Assembly (NCBI GenBank): GCA_045603585.1
Contig: JAZUMK010000002.1
Coordinates: forward strand, 1 to 64,000
Source: SFEL01 sp045603585
GTDB lineage: Bacteria; Bacillota; Clostridia; Christensenellales; CAG-138
Length of the DNA stretch: 64,000 nt
Direction of reading: 5' to 3'
The first letter of the stretch is position 1. Each line of letters starts with the position of its first letter. The notes under the pieces are model-generated. The model was not told the origin of the DNA, searched no databases, and was given only the letters and a program-made list of their open reading frames with translations. The translations under genes were made by a program, and so were the position numbers. Below, piece by piece: positions 8,354-18,034 of this stretch.

Positions 8354-10024
8354 TTATTGTACTGCGTTGGGATCGATGGCCGGTGCGGCAAGGGTATAGT
8401 TGCCGTCATCTCCTTCCACCAGCTGATAGGCGGGATCCAGGGGCTCGCCTGCATAGCCGGGCCATACATAGTAGCGGATGGGGTGCATCTTGTAGGTGGT
8501 ATTGCCGATGGATTTGGTTTCGACTACTTCACCCTTGAGCTTGTAGGTCTTGAAGGATTCGTAGATATAGCCGGTAACGGCTTCGTTCTTTACCATCCAG
8601 TAGGGGGCGTAGAGGGAGCTCTTTACTTCATATTCCGGCATGCCGGGCACCAGTTCTTCCACCAGTGTGGAGCTGAGCTCTATTTCGTCAAAGGTTGCGG
8701 GGAAAGCTTCGCCGTAGATCTCACAATTTACATTGTAGTTTACCGTATCTATCCAGGTGAATATATATACGGGAGACTGGGTATTGTTCTTCCACTTGAA
8801 GTCGATTTCGCCGGTAACGGTGTTTATTGTGGCGTCAAGGCCATCGGGATAGCCGCTGGGGGTGGAATGGGCGCGGCGGGAAACCACTTCATAATCGCCA
8901 TGCAATACAGCCATATAGGTGGTGGTGGCTATCTGGCATACGCCGCCGCCGGGCTGATCCTCATGGTCTGCGCCGCCGGAGATAACAGCGGGAGCAGCTT
9001 TCCAGCCGTTTTCAAAGGTGCGGTCGCCCAGTATGCCGTTGGCGGAGAATTCTTCGCCGGGCAGGAGAGTTTTGCCGTAAACCATGCCGCAGGCCTTTTC
9101 AAGATTGAAGCAGCGGCCTTCATTGCGGCGCTTGCTGCGGTAGCTTGTGGAGGAGGAGCTTCTGAGAACAAGGGTCTCTTTAAGTGTTTCGATGGTAACA
9201 TCGGATTGTATGGGGGCCATCACAACTTCGATATCGCCGAAATCCAGCCCATCGCAGCGCTGCTTGACGGTTTCCATAAGGGCGGGGATATCCACGCCGT
9301 AGCCGTCCACGGCTTCCACAAACTCGAAGAATACATCACGGACGTCTGTAATGGCGATGGCCTCTTCGCTCAGCTTGGCTTCTTTTGCGGCTTCACCGAT
9401 AAGACCCAGATTGCGGGTATCGGGGGCGTTGGTGCCTTCCTTGATGGCGGGCATGCGGACGGTATAGGAAGCGGGGGTGGGAGCAATGGTCACGGCATCG
9501 GCGAAGGTGTGTATGAATGCCTCTACTCCGGTGGGTTCCACGGTGTATTCCAGAGTAAATTCGCGGCCGTTCTCCTTTATATCCATCATCTGCTCACGAA
9601 GGACGGTATACTCGCCGTCACGGGCAAGAGCCATTGCCTCTGCAAGCACCTCTTCGGTATTGAAGGTGACGGTAAAGCAGGAGGAATCTGCGGTGTAGCT
9701 CTGACCGTTGCAGGTGAAATTGAGGTGTATTCCGGAGACGATTTCCTTTTCGGCGGTATCCGCAATGGCAGCGCGGGCTGCATCCATGGTCATGCCGGAA
9801 ATATCAACTCCGTTTACAGAGATACCTTCGTGGAAGGTGGTGCCGTTCATAATGGCCACCCTTTGCTGTTCTCTGTATATTACGAAATAATACAGGGTAC
9901 CCAAAACCGCAACCAGCGCAGCAAGCACAATAAGCAGGGTCTTGAGAGCCTTGTTTGAGGATTGCTTTTTCTGTTTTCTGGAAGTTTTTTCTCTTGAGGT
10001 CTTTTCTCTGGCCTTTTTTTCCAT
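8354..10024 (-). CDS. VanW family envelope protein with N-terminal anchor
   Basis: The 556-residue product starts with a very basic cytosolic segment (MEKKAREKTSREKTSRKQKK), one transmembrane helix (about 27-49), then an extracellular region. The first part resembles the peptidoglycan-binding-like YoaR domains; the VanW domain is marked by QPGGGVCQIATTTY near residue 360. A segment near 480-530 resembles a G5-like module. Such proteins are common in Firmicutes envelopes, but their biochemical role is unclear; some are linked to vancomycin clusters, and nothing here suggests resistance. It stands alone between the spoVA operon and the pantothenate genes. Confidence 0.88.
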   Translation of the reverse strand: MEKKAREKTSREKTSRKQKKQSSNKALKTLLIVLAALVAVLGTLYYFVIYREQQRVAIMNGTTFHEGISVNGVDISGMTMDAARAAIADTAEKEIVSGIHLNFTCNGQSYTADSSCFTVTFNTEEVLAEAMALARDGEYTVLREQMMDIKENGREFTLEYTVEPTGVEAFIHTFADAVTIAPTPASYTVRMPAIKEGTNAPDTRNLGLIGEAAKEAKLSEEAIAITDVRDVFFEFVEAVDGYGVDIPALMETVKQRCDGLDFGDIEVVMAPIQSDVTIETLKETLVLRSSSSTSYRSKRRNEGRCFNLEKACGMVYGKTLLPGEEFSANGILGDRTFENGWKAAPAVISGGADHEDQPGGGVCQIATTTYMAVLHGDYEVVSRRAHSTPSGYPDGLDATINTVTGEIDFKWKNNTQSPVYIFTWIDTVNYNVNCEIYGEAFPATFDEIELSSTLVEELVPGMPEYEVKSSLYAPYWMVKNEAVTGYIYESFKTYKLKGEVVETKSIGNTTYKMHPIRYYVWPGYAGEPLDPAYQLVEGDDGNYTLAAPAIDPNAVQ

Positions 10025-10182
10025 TATTACTCCGCTTTCTCTTTGGTATTGTTATGAAAATGCGGCGGCAAAATGCATTGCCTATGCCCTTTTATTATAT
10101 GTGATTTAAAGGGCGAGGTAAAGCCTTTAGTGGTCTTAAAAATCAGTACAATTTGTTAACTTTCCTTGACTGTCGGGATGTG

Positions 10183-10211
10183 TTGCATATTCATGAATCA
10201 AATGTTAAAAT
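10183..10211 (+). promoter_or_regulatory. Sigma-A-type promoter before the panT-like gene
   Basis: TTGCAT (10183-10188) and TAAAAT (10206-10211) are 17 bases apart, about 46 bases before the start codon. The rest of the 230-base gap before this gene is AT-rich and shows nothing else that I recognise. Confidence 0.5.
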
Positions 10212-10256
10212 AATAAATTGTGATAATAAAGGCTGAATCAAGGAGGTAAACTGCTG

Positions 10257-10883
10257 ATGAGAGAAAAAAGCGTAAGGACGCTTGTACTGTACGGCATGTT
10301 TGTTGCTGTGGTATTTTTGCTGGGTCTTACTCCTCTCGGATATATATACCTGCCCATGGCCTCCATAACCACGGTGCATATTCCCGTAATTGTGGGCGGC
10401 TATACCCTCGGCAAAAAAGGCGGTGCGGTGCTGGGCTTTTTCTTTGGCCTTACCAGCTTCATAAAGTGCTTTACCACACCTGATGCCATCGCTGCCATAA
10501 TGCTGGGCACCACCACGGGATTCGGCGCATACAATCTGCTGCTCATCCTCGCGGTGCTTTTCCTTCCTCGTATACTCACCGGCTTCTTTGCTGCCTCTGT
10601 ATATCAGCTTATCGGCGGCACAGGCAAGCGGCAGGCGGCCGCAATGGGCATAAGCGCATTCGTGGGCAGTATGACCAATACGGTTTTCTTCCTCGGCGGA
10701 CTGTATATACTTGCATTTGAGCAGACAGCTGCCGCAATGGGCGTGGCGGGCAGCGCACTGGCAGCCACCCTGATGGGCATCGTTGCGGGCAACGGCATAA
10801 TCGAGGCAATAGCCGCAGTTGTTATCTGTACCGCTGTGGGCAAGGCGATAAGCGCATACACAAACAGAAACAGCAGCAACTAA
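10257..10883 (+). CDS. ECF transporter S component, probably pantothenate (PanT-like)
   Basis: The 208-residue product has five to six hydrophobic helices and the features of an energy-coupling-factor substrate-binding subunit (TPLGYIYLPMASITTVHIPVIVGGY, then GFFFGLTSFIK). It would capture a vitamin and use a shared EcfA/T module encoded elsewhere. The next gene, coaX, phosphorylates pantothenate, so pantothenate is the likely ligand. That assignment rests on context; the S component alone does not prove it. ATG 10257 follows AAGGAGG. Confidence 0.82.
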   Translation: MREKSVRTLVLYGMFVAVVFLLGLTPLGYIYLPMASITTVHIPVIVGGYTLGKKGGAVLGFFFGLTSFIKCFTTPDAIAAIMLGTTTGFGAYNLLLILAVLFLPRILTGFFAASVYQLIGGTGKRQAAAMGISAFVGSMTNTVFFLGGLYILAFEQTAAAMGVAGSALAATLMGIVAGNGIIEAIAAVVICTAVGKAISAYTNRNSSN

Positions 10884-10914
10884 ATTATAATTTGCGATTG
10901 GAGATTTTTTACCT

Positions 10915-11682
10915 ATGCTGATGGTAATGGACATAGGCAATACCAATATAAAGACCGGCCTCTTCGTAGACGGCAAGCTTAAAAATTCATGGAGGCTGCA
11001 GACCAATCATCTGCGCACTGCCGATGAATACGGCACCATGATGGAAAGCTTTTTCAACCATCTGGGTATACCCACCGAATCGGTGGACGGCATAATCATG
11101 TCCTCTGTAATTCCTTCCATGAACTACACCATGGAGCATATGTGTGAGCTGTATTTCCATCGCCGCAAGGTAATGGTCGTAAGCAGCGAGCTGAATCTTG
11201 GGCTGAATATCAAGTATGATCTGCCATCCCAGCTGGGCTCCGACCGTATCTGCAATTCCGTTGAGGCCTATCATCGCTACGGCGGCCCCTGTGTGGTTGT
11301 TGACTTCGGTACTGCTACCAACTTTGCTGTTATCTCCGAAGAGGGTGATTTCCTTGGCGGTCTTATCTGCCCCGGCATAATGGTATCTGCGGATGCCCTG
11401 GTGGAGCGGGCGGCAATGCTTCACAAGGTTGAATATGTAATGCCTGAAAAGGTAATAGGCACCAACACAAAAGAAGGCATACAGTCCGGTCTGATACGCG
11501 GCTACGTTGGCCAGGTGGACTATATCCTTCAGCAGATTGAAAAAGAACTGGGCGCAAAGCCCACCGTTGTTGCCACCGGTGGCATGTCCGGCATGATTGC
11601 CAACGAAACCAGGCGTATTGACGTGGTAAATCCCACCCTTACCCTAGAAGGACTTGCCCGCATATACGAAATGAACAAATAG
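10915..11682 (+). CDS. coaX: Type III pantothenate kinase
   Basis: The 255-residue product has the CoaX fold: the P-loop-like DIGNTNIKTGLF at the N-terminus, GSDRICN, and VVDFGTATNFAVI, with the GGLICPGI and ATGGMSG segments. It catalyses the first step of coenzyme A synthesis, ATP-dependent phosphorylation of pantothenate, and is a cytosolic dimer. ATG 10915 is chosen for its spacing to GGAG at about 10900. It pairs with the vitamin transporter 31 bases upstream. The product length is normal. Confidence 0.96.
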   Translation: MLMVMDIGNTNIKTGLFVDGKLKNSWRLQTNHLRTADEYGTMMESFFNHLGIPTESVDGIIMSSVIPSMNYTMEHMCELYFHRRKVMVVSSELNLGLNIKYDLPSQLGSDRICNSVEAYHRYGGPCVVVDFGTATNFAVISEEGDFLGGLICPGIMVSADALVERAAMLHKVEYVMPEKVIGTNTKEGIQSGLIRGYVGQVDYILQQIEKELGAKPTVVATGGMSGMIANETRRIDVVNPTLTLEGLARIYEMNK

Positions 11683-11684
11683 CC

Positions 11685-11855
11685 TCAGCGGCTCAGATAA
11701 TCCACAGCGTAGGATATGCTGAGCATAAGCTGAAGGGCAAATAGCACATAACACACATTGCGCCGGGGGATATCCTTCCGGCGCTTAAATATTTCCGCCC
11801 CTATGAGAGGCACAAGGGGAATGATCCCCGCATACAGCAGCAGAAGCATCTTCAT
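11685..11855 (-). CDS. Small two-helix membrane protein, unknown
   Basis: A 56-codon frame runs from ATG at 11855 to TGA at 11685 on the minus strand, preceded by a good GGGAGG site. It encodes a hydrophobic helix (LLLLYAGIIPLVPLIGA), a basic loop (EIFKRRKDIPRRN), a second helix (VCYVLFALQLMLSISYAV) and a short end. It converges with coaX, with only two bases between the stops. I do not recognise a family, but the ribosome site and the hydrophobic-basic-hydrophobic pattern support a real gene. Confidence 0.6.
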   Translation of the reverse strand: MKMLLLLYAGIIPLVPLIGAEIFKRRKDIPRRNVCYVLFALQLMLSISYAVDYLSR

Positions 11856-11979
11856 GAATTTTTACCTCCCGATGAGATATGAAAAACTATACATGAAGAA
11901 TAACATCGTCGATGAAGCAGGAGCGATAGTGGGAAAGTGGAAAAGAGGGAATATTATAGTGCAGATAATCCGATGGCTG

Positions 11980-11988
11980 TGCTATAAT
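11980..11988 (+). promoter_or_regulatory. Extended -10 promoter before the Dabb gene
   Basis: TGC-TATAAT (11980-11988) is a perfect extended -10 element. No clear -35 is visible. It lies about 63 bases before the start codon and probably also serves uvrB-uvrA. Confidence 0.5.
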
Positions 11989-12050
11989 GGGAAACGTAAA
12001 CAGCGCATCGTTGAATTATTGATAAATCCATTAAACGAGGAGATAACACA

Positions 12051-12332
12051 ATGGTAACTCACATCGTATGCCACAAGTACACTGACCGGGAAGAGGCAAA
12101 AAAGATAGCTCCCATGCTCAAGGGTCTGGTGGGCAAAGTTCCCGGCCTTATCAGCATGGAAGCCGGCGCAGATTTCATTGGCAGCGCAAGGAGCTACGAC
12201 CTTGCTCTGGTGGCAAAGTTTGCTACCCGCGAGGATCTTGCCGTATATGCCGATCATCCCGAGCATGTAAAGGTAAAGGAGTATATCCATACCGTACTGC
12301 AGAATGGTATTTCTGTGGATTTCGAGGATTAA
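12051..12332 (+). CDS. Dabb (stress-responsive A/B barrel) family protein
   Basis: The 93-residue product fits the Dabb dimeric alpha/beta barrel family: VTHIVCHKYTDREEAKKIAPMLKGL, VPGLISMEAGADF, YDLALVAKFATREDLAVYADHPEHVKVKEYI. These small cytosolic proteins form dimers with a cavity; function in bacteria is mostly unknown. ATG 12051 follows GAGGAG. It lies 13 bases before uvrB and is probably in the same transcript. Confidence 0.88.
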   Translation: MVTHIVCHKYTDREEAKKIAPMLKGLVGKVPGLISMEAGADFIGSARSYDLALVAKFATREDLAVYADHPEHVKVKEYIHTVLQNGISVDFED

Positions 12333-12345
12333 TTAAGCAATAAAC

Positions 12346-14352
12346 ATGGGTGAATTCAAAGTAGTATCCCCATTTCAGCCTCAGGGTGATCAGCCTGAGG
12401 CTATTGCTGCGCTCAGCGAAGGGGTAAAGGCAGGGGAAAAGCTGCAGGTGCTGCTGGGCGTAACGGGCAGCGGCAAAACCTATACCATGGCAAAGGTAAT
12501 AGAGCAGGTGCAGATGCCCACTCTGGTCATTGCCCACAACAAGACCCTTGCGGCACAGCTATGCGGTGAGCTGAGGGAGTTTTTTCCGGACAGCGCAGTG
12601 GAGTATTTCGTATCCTATTACGATTACTATCAGCCCGAGGCATATATTGCCGCATCCGATACTTATATCGAAAAAGTTGCCACGGTAAATGACGAAATAG
12701 ACAAGCTTCGCCATAGCGCTACCTGCGCCCTCAATGAGCGCCGGGATGTTATAATTGTGGCTTCCGTCAGCTGCATATACGCATTGGGCGACCCCGAGGA
12801 ATACCTCAAGCTGTCAATATCCCTGAGAAGGGGCATGACGATTGACCGTGATGAAGTCATGCGTAAGCTGGTGGATATACAGTATCAGCGCAATGAATAT
12901 GACTTTGTCCGCGGCACATTCAGGGCAAAAGGCGACGTACTGGAGATATTCCCCTCAAACTGGTCGGACAAGGCTCTCAGGGTGGAGTTTTTTGGGGATG
13001 AAATCGAGCGCATCAGCGAGGTGAACTGTCTTACCGGCGAGATATTGCTGGACAGGGCTCACGTTGCGGTGTTCCCCGCTTCCCATTATGCCACCGGAAG
13101 AGACAAGCTGATTCAGGCCCTTGAGGCAATAGAAAAGGACCTTTACGACAGGGTGGCTGAGCTGAAGGCGCAGGATAAGCTGTTGGAGGCACAGCGTCTT
13201 GAACAGCGCACCCTGTACGACATGGAGATGATGAGGGAGATAGGCTATTGTCAGGGCATAGAAAACTACTCCAGATACTTTGACGGACGCAGCCCCGGTC
13301 AGCCTCCGTATACCCTTATCGATTATTTCCCGGATGATTTCCTCATGATAATAGACGAGTCCCACGTTACCCTGCCTCAGGTAAGGGGCATGTTCAGCGG
13401 CGACCTGTCCCGAAAGAGGGAATTGGTGGAATACGGCTTCCGCATACCCAGCGCCTTTGACAACAGGCCCTTGAAGTTTGACGAATTCAAGGAGCGGATA
13501 CATCAGCTTATCTGCGTATCCGCAACCCCCGGCGACTATGAGCTGGGCCTTGCCGAGCGGGTGGCGGAGCAGGTTATCCGCCCCACCGGCCTTGTGGATC
13601 CCGAAATTGATATCCGTCCCGTGACCGGTCAGGTTGACGACCTGCTGGGCGAAATAAGAAAAACCACAGAAAAAGGGCACAGAGTACTGGTTACCACCCT
13701 TACAAAGCGCATGGCGGAGATGCTGACAGAGTATCTTGACGGGATGGGAGTAAGGGTAAGGTATATGCATTCCGAAATAGAAACCATAGAGCGCATGGAG
13801 ATAATCCGGGATCTGCGCCTTGGTGAATTTGACGTGCTGGTAGGCATAAACCTGCTCAGGGAAGGTCTTGACCTGCCTGAGGTGGGCCTTGTGGCAATAC
13901 TGGATGCGGATAAGGAGGGCTTCCTCCGTTCATCCACCTCCCTCATACAGACCATAGGCCGCGCCGCGCGAAATGCGGAGGGCCATGTAATAATGTATGC
14001 AGACGAGATAACCCCCTCCATGAAGGCGGCCATAGATGAAACCGCCCGCAGAAGGGAAAAACAGCAGGAATACAACATTGCCCACAACATAACCCCAAAG
14101 AGCATAACCAAGGCGGTGCACGACATAATCGAAATAAGCGGCAGACCCAAGGAAAAGCTGCAGGAAAACCGGGAGGCTCAGATAGAGCTGCTGCGTGAGC
14201 AGATGAGGGCTGCAGCGGCAGAACTGGACTTTGAAACCGCCGCAAAGCTGAGGGACAGGCTCTTTGATCTTACCGGAGAGGATAAACCTAAAAAGGTTGC
14301 CCCGGGAACGCCCGGCAGCAAGCGGAACGCAAGAGGAAGAACCAGAAAATAG
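12346..14352 (+). CDS. uvrB: Excinuclease ABC subunit B
   Basis: The 668-residue product is a full-length UvrB helicase-like damage-verification subunit of nucleotide excision repair. It shows Walker A GVTGSGKT (38-45), the beta-hairpin region YYDYYQPEAYIAASDTYIEK, DESHV, SATPGDYE, helicase motif VI QTIGRAARN, and a C-terminal UVR domain (LDFETAAKLRDRL) that contacts UvrC. The last residues are basic. A weak ribosome site precedes the ATG, so translation may depend on the upstream small gene. It is followed by uvrA after 9 bases. Confidence 0.98.
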   Translation: MGEFKVVSPFQPQGDQPEAIAALSEGVKAGEKLQVLLGVTGSGKTYTMAKVIEQVQMPTLVIAHNKTLAAQLCGELREFFPDSAVEYFVSYYDYYQPEAYIAASDTYIEKVATVNDEIDKLRHSATCALNERRDVIIVASVSCIYALGDPEEYLKLSISLRRGMTIDRDEVMRKLVDIQYQRNEYDFVRGTFRAKGDVLEIFPSNWSDKALRVEFFGDEIERISEVNCLTGEILLDRAHVAVFPASHYATGRDKLIQALEAIEKDLYDRVAELKAQDKLLEAQRLEQRTLYDMEMMREIGYCQGIENYSRYFDGRSPGQPPYTLIDYFPDDFLMIIDESHVTLPQVRGMFSGDLSRKRELVEYGFRIPSAFDNRPLKFDEFKERIHQLICVSATPGDYELGLAERVAEQVIRPTGLVDPEIDIRPVTGQVDDLLGEIRKTTEKGHRVLVTTLTKRMAEMLTEYLDGMGVRVRYMHSEIETIERMEIIRDLRLGEFDVLVGINLLREGLDLPEVGLVAILDADKEGFLRSSTSLIQTIGRAARNAEGHVIMYADEITPSMKAAIDETARRREKQQEYNIAHNITPKSITKAVHDIIEISGRPKEKLQENREAQIELLREQMRAAAAELDFETAAKLRDRLFDLTGEDKPKKVAPGTPGSKRNARGRTRK

Positions 14353-14361
14353 GAAAAAGCA

Positions 14362-17220
14362 ATGAACGAACAGCTGATAATCAGGGGCGCAAGGGAACAT
14401 AACCTCAAGGATATAGATATAACCCTTCCCCGCAATAAATTAATAGTATTCACAGGCCTCAGCGGCAGCGGAAAGTCCTCTCTGGCCTTTGATACCATAT
14501 ACGCAGAAGGACAGCGCAGATATGTGGAGTCACTTTCTTCATATGCAAGGCTGTTCCTTGGGCAGATGGATAAGCCGGATGTGGATTACATCGAGGGCCT
14601 TTCTCCTGCCATAAGCATCGATCAGAAAAGTACATCAAACAACCCCCGCTCCACAGTGGGCACCGTAACCGAAATACACGACTATTTCAGATTGCTGTAC
14701 GCAAGGACGGGCCATCCCCATTGCCCCAAGTGCGGTCTGCCCATAGAGCGGCAGAGCATAGACGTGGTGGTGGACAGGATAATGTCCCTTGGAGAGGGCA
14801 GGATACAGATCATCGCCCCCGCTGTGCGCTCCAAAAAAGGAGAGCATGCAAAGCTGCTGGAGCAGATACGCAAGGACGGCTACGTCCGCGTGCGGGTGGA
14901 TGGGGAAGTGTATGACATAAACGAAGTACCTCCCCTTAATAAGCAGAAGAAGCACACCATAGACGTTATAGTGGACAGGCTCATAATAAAGCCTGGCATA
15001 GAAAGCCGCCTTGCGGAATCCATGGAAACCGCATTCGCCTTTGGCGACGGCCTTGCAAAGGTGGACGTTATAGGCAAGGAAGAACTGCTGTTTTCCGAGA
15101 AGTATTCCTGTCCCGATTGCGGCATAAGCATACCGGAGCTTACTCCCCGCATGTTTTCCTTCAATAACCCCTACGGCGCATGTCCCTGCTGCAGCGGCCT
15201 GGGCTCATTGATGAAGGTTGATCCCGATCTGGTCGTGCCGGATAAAAGCCTCAGCCTTTCCGAGGGCGCAATTAACGTTAGCGGCTGGCAGAGCGGCGCA
15301 AGCGGCGGCAGCATGGCAGAAATGTACTTTGGCGCAATAGCAAAGCACTATGGCTTTTCCATGGATGTTCCGTATGAAGAGCTGCCCGAAAAGGCAAAGC
15401 AGGTACTGCTGTACGGCACAGGTGATGAAAAAATGGAGGTCAGCTACCAGCGCGAGTATGGCAGCGGCACATTCAAGACCTCCTTTGAGGGGATCATCAC
15501 CAACCTTGAGCGGCGCTATCATGAAACCCAGTCCGACGGCATGAAGCAGGTCATCGAAAGCTACATGTCAAATATCCCCTGCCCCGAGTGCAATGGCAAA
15601 AGGCTTAAGCCCGAGAGCCTTGCGGTGACCGTGGGCGGCAAATCCATTGCAGAGGTCAGCGACATGACGGTATCTGCGGCGGAGGATTTCATAAGCAGCC
15701 TGACCCTGTCTGAAACAGAGCGCATGATAGCCGAGCGCATAGTGAAGGAGATAAGCGCAAGGCTGGGCTTCCTCAGGAATGTGGGCCTTGATTACCTTAC
15801 CCTGTCCCGCGGCGCGTGCACCCTGTCCGGCGGCGAGGCACAGCGCATTCGCCTGGCGACTCAGATAGGCAGCGGCCTTATGGGTGTGCTGTATATACTG
15901 GACGAACCCAGTATAGGCCTGCATCAGCGTGATAATGCAAGGCTGCTGAATACCCTCAAGGGCATGCGGGATATGGGCAATACCCTTATCGTTGTGGAGC
16001 ATGATGAAGAAACCATGCTCGCCGCAGATTACCTTGTGGATATCGGTCCCGGCGCAGGAGAACACGGCGGCAGAATAGTTGCCGAAGGCACCCCCAATGA
16101 GATAATGGAATCCGAAAAGTCCATTACCGGCCGGTTCCTTTCCGGCCGAAGGTTTATTCCCCTGCCCGAGGAACGCCGCAGCAATGACGGGCGCTGGCTC
16201 AGGGTAAAGAACGCAAGGGTGAACAACCTTAAAAATGTGGATGTGGATATACCCTTGGGCGTATTCACCTGCGTTACCGGCGTATCCGGCAGCGGAAAGA
16301 GCAGCCTTGTGAATGAGGTGGTAAAAAAGACGCTGCTCCATGACCTCAACAGGGCAAAGCACTGTCCCAAGGATGTATGTGATGGCATAGAGGGCATACA
16401 TCAGCTGGATAAGATAATCGACATTGACCAGTCTCCCATAGGCCGCACACCCCGCAGCAATCCTGCCACATATACCGGCCTCTTTGATATGATAAGGGAC
16501 ATATTCGCAATGACCCCCGATGCAAAGGTGAGGGGATATAATAACGGCCGCTTCAGCTTTAACGTGAAGGGCGGACGATGCGAGGCCTGCCGGGGCGACG
16601 GCATGCTCAAGATAGAGATGCATTTCCTGCCCGATGTATATGTGCCCTGCGAGGTATGCAAGGGCAAGCGCTACAACCGGGAAACCCTTGAGGTAAAATA
16701 CAAGGGAAAGAGCATATCCGATGTGCTGGATATGACGGTGGAGGAAGCGCTGGAGTTTTTCCGTCCCATAGATAGGATAAGGCGCAAGCTGCAGACCCTT
16801 CAGGATGTCGGCCTTGGCTATATCAAGCTGGGACAGCCGTCAACCACCCTTTCCGGCGGCGAGGCTCAGCGTGTAAAGCTGGCCACAGAGCTGTCCAGAA
16901 GAGATACCGGCAAAACCCTGTATGTGCTGGATGAACCCACCACCGGCCTGCATATGGCGGATGTGGAAAGGCTGCTGGATATTCTCAAGCGCCTTGCGGA
17001 CGGCGGCAGTTCGGTCGTGGTAATAGAGCACAATCTGGATGTTATCAAGTGCGCCGATTACATAATCGATATGGGTCCCGAAGGCGGCGCGGGCGGCGGT
17101 ACGGTCGTTGCCGCGGGCACTCCCGAGGAGGTTGCCAAAGCTGAGCAAAGCCATACCGGAAGATACCTTGCTCCCATACTTGAAAGGGACAGGAAACGCA
17201 CTGATAAAAATAAAGCATGA
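14362..17220 (+). CDS. uvrA: Excinuclease ABC subunit A
   Basis: The 952-residue product is UvrA, the damage-scanning ABC ATPase dimer of nucleotide excision repair. Both ATPase units are intact: Walker A GLSGSGKS (32-39) and GVSGSGKS (near 640), signatures LSGGEAQRIRLA and LSGGEAQRVKLA, and Walker B YILDEPSIGL and YVLDEPTTGL. The zinc modules are present (CPKCGLP, CPDCG...CPCCSG, and CEACRGDG...CEVCKG). A single ATG with AGGAAA is the start. Its partner uvrB is upstream; uvrC is not in the window. Confidence 0.98.
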   Translation: MNEQLIIRGAREHNLKDIDITLPRNKLIVFTGLSGSGKSSLAFDTIYAEGQRRYVESLSSYARLFLGQMDKPDVDYIEGLSPAISIDQKSTSNNPRSTVGTVTEIHDYFRLLYARTGHPHCPKCGLPIERQSIDVVVDRIMSLGEGRIQIIAPAVRSKKGEHAKLLEQIRKDGYVRVRVDGEVYDINEVPPLNKQKKHTIDVIVDRLIIKPGIESRLAESMETAFAFGDGLAKVDVIGKEELLFSEKYSCPDCGISIPELTPRMFSFNNPYGACPCCSGLGSLMKVDPDLVVPDKSLSLSEGAINVSGWQSGASGGSMAEMYFGAIAKHYGFSMDVPYEELPEKAKQVLLYGTGDEKMEVSYQREYGSGTFKTSFEGIITNLERRYHETQSDGMKQVIESYMSNIPCPECNGKRLKPESLAVTVGGKSIAEVSDMTVSAAEDFISSLTLSETERMIAERIVKEISARLGFLRNVGLDYLTLSRGACTLSGGEAQRIRLATQIGSGLMGVLYILDEPSIGLHQRDNARLLNTLKGMRDMGNTLIVVEHDEETMLAADYLVDIGPGAGEHGGRIVAEGTPNEIMESEKSITGRFLSGRRFIPLPEERRSNDGRWLRVKNARVNNLKNVDVDIPLGVFTCVTGVSGSGKSSLVNEVVKKTLLHDLNRAKHCPKDVCDGIEGIHQLDKIIDIDQSPIGRTPRSNPATYTGLFDMIRDIFAMTPDAKVRGYNNGRFSFNVKGGRCEACRGDGMLKIEMHFLPDVYVPCEVCKGKRYNRETLEVKYKGKSISDVLDMTVEEALEFFRPIDRIRRKLQTLQDVGLGYIKLGQPSTTLSGGEAQRVKLATELSRRDTGKTLYVLDEPTTGLHMADVERLLDILKRLADGGSSVVVIEHNLDVIKCADYIIDMGPEGGAGGGTVVAAGTPEEVAKAEQSHTGRYLAPILERDRKRTDKNKA

Positions 17221-17244
17221 TTGTCGAGATGTTATCAAACGCAC

Positions 17245-17273
17245 TTGAAAATACCGCATGCAGGGCGTATAAT
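17245..17273 (+). promoter_or_regulatory. Sigma-A-type promoter of rex
   Basis: TTGAAA (17245-17250) and TATAAT (17268-17273) are 17 bases apart, ending 62 bases before the rex start. No convincing Rex operator palindrome is seen next to it. Confidence 0.75.
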
Positions 17274-17335
17274 AATTTATGATAATGGACGATGGGCGTA
17301 TTGTTGCCCTATGGTTATAAAGGTGGAGGAATAGT

Positions 17336-17971
17336 ATGGAATTTCGCAGGGTTTCCGAGGCGGTTATAAGGCGCATGCCCAAGTATTACAGGCAGCTGCA
17401 GGTGCTGCAGGCTCAGGGCGTGGAGCGCATTTCTTCCGGCAAGCTGGCCCAGATGATGCGCCTTAACGCATCCCAGGTCAGGCAGGATTTCAATTGCTTC
17501 GGCGGCTTTGGTCAGCAGGGATACGGCTACAATGTGACCACTCTGCTCAACGAGATAAAAAACATTCTGGCTCTCAATCAAAACCACAAGGCTATCGTTG
17601 CCGGCGCAGGCAATATCGGCCGCGCCCTTGCCAGCTTTGATCATTTTGAGCAGCATGGCTTCAGCATTACCGCCCTGTTCGATATCAATGAGGACATGAT
17701 AGGAGACGAAGTAAACGGCAAGCCTGTACTGCATATCAGCAAGCTGGAAGAATACGTTAAGGAAAACAACATCTCCATAGGCATTATTGCCGCCCGCAGG
17801 AGCGTGGCTCAGGAGCTGGCCGACCGCATGGTCCAGGCAGGCATAAAGGGCATATGGAACTTTGCTCCCACCGACGTTACCGCTCAGGTCCCCGTCGAAA
17901 ATATCCACATGACCGACAGCCTCATCTGCCTTGCCTACAAGATGTGCCACAATGTGGGCGAAGATGAATAA
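17336..17971 (+). CDS. rex: Redox-sensing transcriptional repressor Rex
   Basis: The 211-residue product has the Rex layout: an N-terminal winged helix (PKYYRQLQVLQAQGVERISSG, LAQMMRLNASQVRQDF) and a Rossmann NAD(H)-binding domain with VAGAGNIGRAL near residue 90. Rex dimers sense the NADH/NAD+ ratio and repress fermentation and anaerobic respiration genes when NADH is low. The length is normal and the gene is alone under its own promoter. Its targets cannot be deduced from this window. Confidence 0.97.
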   Translation: MEFRRVSEAVIRRMPKYYRQLQVLQAQGVERISSGKLAQMMRLNASQVRQDFNCFGGFGQQGYGYNVTTLLNEIKNILALNQNHKAIVAGAGNIGRALASFDHFEQHGFSITALFDINEDMIGDEVNGKPVLHISKLEEYVKENNISIGIIAARRSVAQELADRMVQAGIKGIWNFAPTDVTAQVPVENIHMTDSLICLAYKMCHNVGEDE

Positions 17972-17995
17972 TAAATCATAATCAATACAAAACAA

Positions 17996-18022
17996 AGCAG
18001 ACACAGCAGTGTCTGCTTTTTA
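17996..18022. terminator. Terminator between rex and maf
   Basis: AGCAGACAC (17996-18004) and GTGTCTGCT (18009-18017) form a perfect stem with a four-base loop, followed by a T-run. It separates convergent genes. Confidence 0.85.
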
Positions 18023-18034
18023 CGTTGCGGGGGG

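Noticed and set aside
8354..10024. Vancomycin resistance function for the VanW-like gene
   Set aside because: No vanHAX or sensor genes nearby; VanW-domain proteins are widespread in envelopes of Firmicutes.
17220..17335. Rex operator near the rex promoter
   Set aside because: I searched for TTGTGA-N-TCACAA-type palindromes and found no convincing match; only partial T-rich words.
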